This document shows positions 8,931 through 15,715 of a stretch of DNA of 33,369 nt, piece by piece (within the stretch, counting starts at the first letter, position 1; every line of letters starts with the position of its first letter). The notes under the pieces were generated by a model. The model had not been told where the DNA came from. It saw only the letters and a list, made by a program, of their open reading frames with translations, and did no database searches. Source of the DNA: Bacteroidaceae bacterium (GTDB lineage Bacteria > Bacteroidota > Bacteroidia > Bacteroidales > Bacteroidaceae); contig JAKSLI010000037.1 in NCBI GenBank assembly GCA_024401305.1, forward strand, positions 1 through 33,369, given 5' to 3'. The position numbers and the translations under genes are program-made.

Positions 8931-8969
8931 AAAAAGCGTTGCCTCATCATGTGTGAGACAACGCTTTTT
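8931..8969. terminator. bidirectional terminator between asnS and the MATE gene
   Basis: An 11-bp perfect stem (8931-8941 with 8959-8969) with A5 on one side and T5 on the other, plus 4 extra inner base pairs. It lies 27 nt after the asnS stop and touches the end of the convergent MATE gene, so it can end both transcripts. Confidence 0.9.
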
Positions 8970-10313
8970 CTATACCGCAAAACTCTTTCCTGCCCATTTC
9001 TTGCTATGCCAACGGCGAGTAAGGATGACACCTCGCGTATTCTCATCAAGGGCAAAGGCGCACCAGATGCCAAGCAATCCGAAGCCACACCAGAAGCCGA
9101 AGATATAAGCAACGCCTACAGCTATCAGCCACTGGAAAGTAACGCCTATTACAACCGGGTATATCGTATCGCCCGTAGCACGCAAACTCCCAGTAGAGAA
9201 AATGTTGCGCGTGCGACCGAGTTCAAGGAAGATGTTGATAACAAATATCCAAGTTCCAAGAGAGATAATCTCAGGATTTTCCGTGAAGAAGGAAAGTATT
9301 GGTCGTCCTACGCAAGCCAATGCTGCAGCCATTGAAAGACAGCAGATAAGTTCCACGCGCAGGATATAATTGCCAAGGATATAAGCCACTCGGTTCCTGC
9401 CTTCGCCTACATAATGACCGATGAGAATGCTGCCACCCTGAGTGAAACTTGCAGAGAAAAGTACGCAGTAAGCAAGTATGTTCCAGCAATAAGTTCTTGT
9501 GGCAACGGCGGCATCACCAAGTTTGTTAATCATGTAAATACCAACAACTTGCGTAAGGCAATAGCTCAATTCCTCGCTCATTGCCGGTATGCCGACAAAC
9601 AGCAAGTTTCTGAGTTCCTTGAAAGGGAATGGACGGAAATAATGAAGAGGGAAGGACGGTATATGCTTCTTGGTATGGAAGACTGCAAGCAAAACCATCG
9701 CGATGCCACGACTGAAAGCCGTTGAGATGGCAGCACCTTCAACGCCAAGCTCAGGGAAACCGAACTTACCGAAAATAAGACAGTAGTTTCCTATGAGATT
9801 AAGCACATTGCTTATCAGCGTAACAATCATCGGATAGAGAGTCTTGTCAGCACTTCTAAGCGATGCCGAGAGGGTAAATGATATCGCTTGCGTGAAAGAG
9901 AACAAACCGGTTATCTTCATGTAAACCAACCCATTAGGCATCAGCGCATCACTCAAGCCCATGAGTTTCAAGATATTCTCTGCCTGGAACCACATGACAA
10001 GACTCACGGCAACACCAATGATAAGATTCATCATCAGTGATATTCCCACAACCTGCACAAGTCTTTTCTGCAGTTTTGCTCCGATGTATTGCGCACAAAG
10101 AATGGCAGCACCCATCGAGATAAACTGATAAACGAGGAATATGAGAGAGAATATCTGATTGTCAACGCCTACAGCAGCAACAGCCTCATCACTATGCTGA
10201 CTGAGCATGATGATGTCAACCGTACCAAGCATCATGACAAGAGCAATGTCTATGAAGATAGGCAAAGTGAGTGCGCGAAGTTTTTTCTTTATGTCGTTAT
10301 TCGTATTGAACAT
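8970..10313 (-). CDS. MATE family efflux transporter
   Basis: A 447-residue inner-membrane protein with about 12 hydrophobic segments in two similar halves, as in MATE (multidrug and toxin extrusion) antiporters. The N-terminal half begins LTLPIFIDIALVMMLGTVDIIMLSQHSDEAVAAVGV, the usual first-helix pattern, and PILSFFTENPEIISLGTWIF is a typical second-half block. Members export drugs, dyes or metabolites using sodium or proton gradients; the substrate here cannot be read. The start at 10313 gives a normal short cytoplasmic lead (MFNTNNDIKKKLR). It is transcribed away from purL, with a shared 309-nt intergenic region. Confidence 0.92.
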   Translation of the reverse strand: MFNTNNDIKKKLRALTLPIFIDIALVMMLGTVDIIMLSQHSDEAVAAVGVDNQIFSLIFLVYQFISMGAAILCAQYIGAKLQKRLVQVVGISLMMNLIIGVAVSLVMWFQAENILKLMGLSDALMPNGLVYMKITGLFSFTQAISFTLSASLRSADKTLYPMIVTLISNVLNLIGNYCLIFGKFGFPELGVEGAAISTAFSRGIAMVLLAVFHTKKHIPSFPLHYFRPFPFKELRNLLFVGIPAMSEELSYCLTQVVGIYMINKLGDAAVATRTYCWNILAYCVLFSASFTQGGSILIGHYVGEGRNRVAYILGNYILRVELICCLSMAAALACVGRPILSFFTENPEIISLGTWIFVINIFLELGRTRNIFSTGSLRATGDTIYPVVIGVTFQWLIAVGVAYIFGFWCGFGLLGIWCAFALDENTRGVILTRRWHSKKWAGKSFAV

Positions 10314-10390
10314 CCCAAAACAATTTTCCGTTGATTAGCATTTATCAACACATCCATGAAACAATTAAGAATCTTCATTTTAAGGGAGTG

Positions 10391-10398
10391 CAAAGTTA
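10391..10398 (-). promoter_or_regulatory. -7 element of a likely MATE gene promoter
   Basis: On the minus strand this reads TAACTTTG, a perfect TAnnTTTG element, 78 nt before the MATE start. No good -33 TTTG is seen at 19-21 nt, so the call rests on the -7 box alone. Confidence 0.45.
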
Positions 10399-10499
10399 CA
10401 CTTTTAACGCCAACAATCCGCTAATTGCGTCTCTAAAAATCGTCACATCTCACAGAAAAATATACCACATCAATTTTGTTTTCACGATAACGCGAGAAA

Positions 10500-10531
10500 T
10501 TTGTCAATTAAACCTTTTTTGTGTAACTTTG
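10500..10531 (+). promoter_or_regulatory. Bacteroidetes-type promoter for purL
   Basis: TTTG at 10500-10503 and TAACTTTG at 10524-10531 are 20 nt apart. The leader to the purL ATG is about 90 nt. No purine riboswitch-like structure was recognised in the leader. The rest of the 10314-10622 gap holds nothing else recognisable besides the MATE promoter element. Confidence 0.75.
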
Positions 10532-10622
10532 CGCACGATTTATGTCTATATGATTGACATACAAATTCGCTATTTAACTCAGATAATAATAATTTCAAAA
10601 ACATACAGCCACATAAGTCCGT

Positions 10623-13600
10623 ATGATAAAGTTTTTCCAAACCAAAGGCAGCGTAGTTGCTGCAGCTCTCAACCATCAGCCTTCAGCAGAGGAAACTGCT
10701 GCTATGGAATGGCTCTTTGATGGTAAAGTAATTAACGAAGATTGTCTTCAGGGTTACTTCGTAGGTCCTCGCCGCGAGATGATTACTCCTTGGAGTACAA
10801 ACGCTGTTGAGATTACTCAGAACATGAGTCTCCAGGGCGTTCAGCGTATTGAGGAATACTTCAAGGTGGATTCTGCCGATGCAGAGCACGACCCAATGCT
10901 CCAGCGTATGTACGAAGGTCTCGACCAGAAGATTTTCGATGTGAACATCCAGCCTGAACCTATCAAGCATGTTGACAATCTTGAGGAGTATAACGAGACA
11001 GAAGGTTTGGCACTTTCTGCCGAAGAGATTGAGTATCTCCACAAAGTGGAAGGCCAACTCGGTCGTCCATTGACAGACTCTGAAATCTTTGGTTTCGCCC
11101 AGATCAACTCAGAGCACTGCCGCCACAAGATCTTCGGTGGCGTATTCATCATTGACGGTGAGGAGAAGCCTTCTTCACTCTTCTCAATGATCAAGAAGAC
11201 TACAAAGGAGAATCCACACAAGATTCTCTCTGCATACAAGGATAACGTAGCATTCTCTGAAGGTCCAAAGGTAGAGCAGTTCGCTCCAAAGGACCAGACA
11301 ACTTCGGACTTCTTCGAGGTTAAGGAGGTTGAATCAGTTATCTCTCTCAAGGCAGAAACCCACAACTTCCCAACAACTGTTGAGCCTTTCAACGGTGCCG
11401 CTACAGGTACTGGTGGTGAAATCCGCGACCGTATGGGTGGTGGTGTTGGTTCTTGGCCTATCGCTGGTACTGCCGTTTATATGACAGCTTACCCTCGCAA
11501 GGAATCTACAGAGAACGCTTGGGAGCAGATTCTTCCTGTTCGCAAGTGGCTTTACCAGACTCCAGAGCAGATTTTGATTAAGGCTTCAAACGGTGCTTCC
11601 GACTTCGGTAACAAGTTCGGTCAGCCACTTATCACTGGTTCTGTGCTCACTTTCGAGCATCAGGAAGGTGAAGAGAAGTATGCTTACGACAAGGTTATCA
11701 TGCTTGCCGGTGGTGTTGGTTACGGCACAAAGCGCGACTGCCTCAAGAAGGAGCCACAGAAGGGCAACAAGGTTGTCGTGGTAGGTGGTGACAACTACCG
11801 CATCGGTCTTGGTGGTGGTTCTGTTTCTTCAGTAGATACAGGTCGCTACACAAGCGGTATTGAGCTCAATGCCGTTCAGCGTGCAAACCCAGAAATGCAG
11901 AAGCGTGCCTACAACCTCGTTCGCGCTCTTTGTGAGGATGTTGAGAATCCTGTTGTTTCTATCCACGACCACGGTTCAGCAGGTCATGTAAACTGTCTCT
12001 CAGAGCTCGTTGAAGAGTGTGGTGGTGAGATTGATATGACTAAGCTTCCTATTGGCGACCAGACTCTTTCTTCTAAGGAAATCATCGCAAACGAGAGCCA
12101 GGAGCGTATGGGATTGCTCATCGACGAGAAGCATATTGACCGCGTTCGTCAAATTGCTGAGCGTGAGCGTGCTCCGCTGTATGTTGTCGGTGAGACTACT
12201 GGCGATGCTCACTTCTCATTCAAGCAGGGCGACGGCGTGAAGCCATTCGACCTCGATGTTGCCCAGATGTTCGGTCACTCTCCTGTAACTTACATGAAGG
12301 ACGAGACTGTTGAGCGCCTCTATCGCAATGCAGAATACAAGGCTGAAAACCTTGAAACATATATTAAGGATGTCCTCAAGCTCGAGGCTGTGGCTTGTAA
12401 GGACTGGTTGACTAACAAGGTTGACCGCTCCGTAACAGGTAAGATTGCCCGTCAGCAGTGTCAGGGTGAGATTCAGTTGCCACTCTCTGACTGCGGTGTC
12501 GTAGCTCTTGACTACCGCGGAAAGACTGGTATCGCTACTGCTCTCGGTCACGCTCCACAGGCAGGTCTTGCTTCTCCTGAGGCTGGTTCTGTACTTTCTG
12601 TTGCAGAATCTCTCACAAACCTCGTGTTCGCACCACTCACAGATGGACTTGACAGCGTTTCACTTTCAGCAAACTGGATGTGGCCTTGCCGCTCACAGAA
12701 GGGTGAGGACGCTCGTCTCTACGCTGCTGTTAAGGCACTTTCTGACTTCTGCTGCGAGATTGGCGTGAATGTTCCTACTGGTAAGGACTCTCTCTCAATG
12801 ACTCAGAAGTATCCTGACGGAAGCAAGATCATTGCTCCTGGTACAGTGATTGTTTCTTCTGGTGGTGAGGTTTCAAATATCCGTGGCGTTGTTTCTCCAG
12901 TTCTCAACCGCGACGAGGACACAATGCTCTTCCACATTGACTTCTCTTACGATCAGCATCGTCTCGGCGGTTCTGCTTTCGCTCAGAGCCTCGGCTTCGT
13001 TGGTTCAGATGTACCGACTGTTGTAAACCCAACATACTTCGCTGATGCTTTCGAGGCAGTTCAGTCACTCATAAAGAAGGGTATCGTACTCGCAGGTCAC
13101 GACATCTCTGCTGGTGGTCTTGCTACTACTCTCCTTGAAATGACATTTGCTAACGCTTACAAGAGCGGACTTGCTAATGACCTCTACATCAACCTTGACG
13201 GCATCACTGACGGTGATGTTGTGAAGACTCTCTTCGCCGAGAATCCTGGTGTTGTCATCCAGATCAAGGAAGCTGACAAGCAGCGCTTCTTCGATGTAAT
13301 GGAAGACCTTGAAGTGCAGTATGCTTACATTGGTAAGCCTGCCAAGATTTCTGCTGCCGACGGTTCTGAGAAGCGTGTTGTTGAGATCTACAACGGCGAG
13401 ACAAAGGTTGCAAGCCTCAACATCGACGAGATGCGCGAGACTTGGTACGAGACTTCTCACCTACTCGACCGCAAGCAGAGCTTTAACGGAATGGCAGACG
13501 AGCGTGCAAAGAACTATGCTAATCAGCCACTCGAGTTTAAGTTCAACGCTGACTTTACTGGTAAGCTTGAGCAGTTCGGTCTTGAGAAGAACCTTGGCTC

Positions 13601-14372
13601 ACGCAAAGTTGGCGAGCGTCCTGTAGCAGCAATCATCCGTGAGAAAGGTACTAACGGTGAGCGTGAAATGGCTTACACTCTCTATCTCGCAGGTTTCGAT
13701 GTAAAGGATGTCATGATGACAGACCTTATCACAGGTCGCGAAACTCTCGAAGAAGTTCAGATGATTGTCTTCTGCGGTGGTTTCTCTAACTCAGACGTTC
13801 TCGGTTCTGCTAAGGGTTGGGCTGGTGCATTCCTCTATAATCCAAAGGCAAAGGAAGCTCTCGACAAGTTCTACGCTCGCAAGGACACAATGTCTCTCGG
13901 TATCTGTAACGGTTGTCAGCTCATGGTTGAGCTTAACCTCATCAACCCAGAGCACGAGCAGCGTTCACGTATGCTTCACAACACATCTCATAAGTTTGAG
14001 TCAACATACGTTGGTCTCCGCATCGCTCAGGACACTAACTCTATCATGCTCAGCAGCTTGAAGGGCAACAAGATTGGTGTTTGGGTGGCTCACGGTGAAG
14101 GTAAGTTCTACCTCCCTGAGAATGTTGAGAACTACGACATCGCAGCTCAGTACAACTACTCTACATACCCAGGCAACCCTAACGGCTCTGACTATTCAGC
14201 AGCTGCTATCTGCTCAAAGGACGGCCGTCATCTCGCAATGATGCCACACCCAGAGCGTGCCATCTTCCCTTGGCAGTGTGCTAACTATCCTGCTGACCGC
14301 CGCTTCGAGGAAATCACTCCTTGGGTTGAAGCTTTCGTGAATGCAAGAAAGTGGTGTGAGAAGCAAAAATAG
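10623..14372 (+). CDS. purL: phosphoribosylformylglycinamidine synthase (large single-chain form)
   Basis: A 1249-residue, single-chain FGAM synthase, the form found in Proteobacteria and Bacteroidetes rather than the PurSQL set. It converts FGAR, ATP and glutamine to FGAM in the fourth step of purine synthesis. The N-terminal PurS-like part is followed by the two AIR-synthase-like halves (for example MGGGVGSWPIAG and SPEAGSVLSVAESLTNLVFAPLTDG). The C-terminal glutamine amidotransferase domain starts near RPVAAIIREKGTNGE; its nucleophile is Cys1095 in LGICNGCQLM, with His1209 and Glu1211 in MMPHPERA. It has its own promoter, and a chrA-type gene begins 3 nt after its stop, so the two may be cotranscribed. 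Confidence 0.97.
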   Translation: MIKFFQTKGSVVAAALNHQPSAEETAAMEWLFDGKVINEDCLQGYFVGPRREMITPWSTNAVEITQNMSLQGVQRIEEYFKVDSADAEHDPMLQRMYEGLDQKIFDVNIQPEPIKHVDNLEEYNETEGLALSAEEIEYLHKVEGQLGRPLTDSEIFGFAQINSEHCRHKIFGGVFIIDGEEKPSSLFSMIKKTTKENPHKILSAYKDNVAFSEGPKVEQFAPKDQTTSDFFEVKEVESVISLKAETHNFPTTVEPFNGAATGTGGEIRDRMGGGVGSWPIAGTAVYMTAYPRKESTENAWEQILPVRKWLYQTPEQILIKASNGASDFGNKFGQPLITGSVLTFEHQEGEEKYAYDKVIMLAGGVGYGTKRDCLKKEPQKGNKVVVVGGDNYRIGLGGGSVSSVDTGRYTSGIELNAVQRANPEMQKRAYNLVRALCEDVENPVVSIHDHGSAGHVNCLSELVEECGGEIDMTKLPIGDQTLSSKEIIANESQERMGLLIDEKHIDRVRQIAERERAPLYVVGETTGDAHFSFKQGDGVKPFDLDVAQMFGHSPVTYMKDETVERLYRNAEYKAENLETYIKDVLKLEAVACKDWLTNKVDRSVTGKIARQQCQGEIQLPLSDCGVVALDYRGKTGIATALGHAPQAGLASPEAGSVLSVAESLTNLVFAPLTDGLDSVSLSANWMWPCRSQKGEDARLYAAVKALSDFCCEIGVNVPTGKDSLSMTQKYPDGSKIIAPGTVIVSSGGEVSNIRGVVSPVLNRDEDTMLFHIDFSYDQHRLGGSAFAQSLGFVGSDVPTVVNPTYFADAFEAVQSLIKKGIVLAGHDISAGGLATTLLEMTFANAYKSGLANDLYINLDGITDGDVVKTLFAENPGVVIQIKEADKQRFFDVMEDLEVQYAYIGKPAKISAADGSEKRVVEIYNGETKVASLNIDEMRETWYETSHLLDRKQSFNGMADERAKNYANQPLEFKFNADFTGKLEQFGLEKNLGSRKVGERPVAAIIREKGTNGEREMAYTLYLAGFDVKDVMMTDLITGRETLEEVQMIVFCGGFSNSDVLGSAKGWAGAFLYNPKAKEALDKFYARKDTMSLGICNGCQLMVELNLINPEHEQRSRMLHNTSHKFESTYVGLRIAQDTNSIMLSSLKGNKIGVWVAHGEGKFYLPENVENYDIAAQYNYSTYPGNPNGSDYSAAAICSKDGRHLAMMPHPERAIFPWQCANYPADRRFEEITPWVEAFVNARKWCEKQK

Positions 14373-14375
14373 GAC

Positions 14376-14990
14376 ATGCAAGAAAATTCCTCTTCACAAA
14401 ACATATCTCACCCCCTCCCCCTAAACGGGGAGGGGGCTGGGGGGAGAGGCTTGTTCTCTCTCTTCAGTTGTTTCTTCACCATTGGCCTTTTCACCATTGG
14501 CGGTGGCTATGCCATGATTCCGCTGATGCAGGAGAAGATCATTGACAAGAACAAGTGGATTGAGAAGGGCGAGTTTCTCGACTTGATTGCCATTGCGCAG
14601 AGTTGTCCTGGAGTATTTGCCATAAACATCGCGATATTCGTAGGCTACAAGATGGGAAAGATAAAAGGTTCCATTGCAGCTTGTCTCGGAGCAGCCTTGC
14701 CTTCTTTCCTTATCATCCTGCCTATAGCAATATTCTTCACGCAGTTTAAGGATCTGCCGATTGTGAAGTCCATCTTTGCCGGCATCCGTCCTGCTGTCGT
14801 AGCCCTTATTGCAGTGCCGACATTCAAGCTCGCAAAGTCAGCAAAAATAACTTGGAAGACAGTCTGGATTCCAATCCTTTCCGCTCTTCTCATCTGGCTG
14901 CTTGGCGTTTCGCCTATATATATAATAATGTGTGCAGGCGTGGCAGGGTATCTCTACGGCAGGTTCTGTTCAAAAGAACAAAAACGCTGA
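14376..14990 (+). CDS. chromate transporter family protein, first half of a pair
   Basis: A 204-residue membrane protein of the ChrA (PF02417-type) family in its short form, where two half-size genes act together. The conserved block FFTIGLFTIGGGYAMIPLMQ is followed by AQSCPGVFAINIAIFVGYKMG, and there are about six hydrophobic segments. The family exports chromate, but in anaerobic gut-type bacteria the real substrate may differ. The start is uncertain. ATG at 14376, 3 nt after purL, would read through the hairpin repeat and give a lead of MQENSSSQNISHPLPLNGEG type. A TTG at 14451 would begin at LFSLFSCFFTIG, close to the family's usual N-terminus. I list the longer form. Confidence 0.85.
   Translation: MQENSSSQNISHPLPLNGEGAGGRGLFSLFSCFFTIGLFTIGGGYAMIPLMQEKIIDKNKWIEKGEFLDLIAIAQSCPGVFAINIAIFVGYKMGKIKGSIAACLGAALPSFLIILPIAIFFTQFKDLPIVKSIFAGIRPAVVALIAVPTFKLAKSAKITWKTVWIPILSALLIWLLGVSPIYIIMCAGVAGYLYGRFCSKEQKR
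14409..14446 (+). repeat. G/C-rich hairpin repeat, copy 2 (inside the chrA-type 5' end)
   Basis: A perfect 10-bp stem (14411-14420 with 14427-14436) with loop CTAAAC, followed by GCTGGGGGGAG. It matches the copy at 7446-7478 in stem and tail. In the long reading of the gene it encodes HPLPLNGEGAGGRG, a peptide commonly seen where such repeats are translated in Bacteroidetes. Confidence 0.8.
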
Positions 14991-15016
14991 CTCCCAATCC
15001 TACAAAGGTAATCATA

Positions 15017-15044
15017 CTTATTACTTAATACTTATTACTTAATA
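15017..15044. repeat. 14-bp tandem repeat (two copies) between the chrA-type genes
   Basis: CTTATTACTTAATA occurs twice in a row, followed by a partial CTTA. It lies just before the TTG start of the second chrA-type gene. It is AT-rich and may be simple slippage; similar spacers are common in this group. Confidence 0.75.
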
Positions 15045-15055
15045 CTTAGTAAACT

Positions 15056-15649
15056 TTGGTTTTCCTTAAACTCTTCTATACATTCTTTTCCATCGGTCTC
15101 TTCGGTTTCGGAGGAGGTTACGGAATGCTGTCGCTTATCCAAAATGAGGTTGTTAGGCACCACAAATGGATGAGTTCGGGAGAGTTCACGGATATCGTTG
15201 CCGTATCGCAGATGACCCCGGGACCTATCGGCATAAACTCTGCTACTTATTGCGGCTACACCGCTGTGCATCACGAGTTTGCAGACAGCTTGACGGGCGT
15301 GCCACTTGAAGCAATATCTGTTCTTGGCAGCCTTACAGCAACCTTCGCTGTCGTTCTGCCTTCGCTTATCCTGATGCTCCTGATAGCAATGCTCTTCTTG
15401 AAATTCATGAAGACAAAGCCTGTTCAGGATGTATTCAAGGGATTGCGACCAGTAGTTGTAGGACTCCTTGGCTCAGCAGTCTTGCTTTTGATGACCACAG
15501 AAAACTTCTCTTCACCAAACGAGAATCTCTACCAATTCATCATCTCCTGCGTGCTCTTCATCGGAGCTTTCGTCGGAGTATGGTTCAAATGGATTAGCCC
15601 AATAAAGATGATTTGCGTCTGCGCCATCATCGGAGCAATATTACTTTAA
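15056..15649 (+). CDS. chromate transporter family protein, second half of the pair
   Basis: A 197-residue ChrA-type membrane protein. FYTFFSIGLFGFGGGYGMLSLIQ and VAVSQMTPGPIGINSATYCGY are the second-half versions of the family motifs; the PGPIGIN block is typical of the second partner. There is no usable ATG before position 15125, in the middle of the first conserved helix. An in-frame stop at 15050-15052 forces the start to the TTG at 15056, giving the expected MVFLKLFYTFF lead. It follows the first chrA-type gene by 65 nt and probably forms a heteromeric transporter with it. Confidence 0.85.
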   Translation: MVFLKLFYTFFSIGLFGFGGGYGMLSLIQNEVVRHHKWMSSGEFTDIVAVSQMTPGPIGINSATYCGYTAVHHEFADSLTGVPLEAISVLGSLTATFAVVLPSLILMLLIAMLFLKFMKTKPVQDVFKGLRPVVVGLLGSAVLLLMTTENFSSPNENLYQFIISCVLFIGAFVGVWFKWISPIKMICVCAIIGAILL

Positions 15650-15650
15650 T

Positions 15651-15705
15651 TCAAATTTCGCTTTGCTCAATTTGAGGCTAAAGGCCCCCCTCGTGCAAAG
15701 CACGA
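15651..15705 (+). other. two small hairpins before lptD
   Basis: Inverted repeats 15651-15657 with 15669-15675 and 15691-15696 with 15700-15705 (TCGTGC-AAA-GCACGA) fill the 66-nt gap between the chrA-type gene and the LptD gene. No promoter element is seen. They may weakly end or slow transcription from the left. Confidence 0.35.
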
Positions 15706-15715
15706 ACTCAAAACT

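Noticed and set aside
8949-9725. Two rightward frames of 128 and 103 residues within the MATE gene
   Set aside because: They are shadows of a well-supported leftward membrane protein and lack promoters or motifs.
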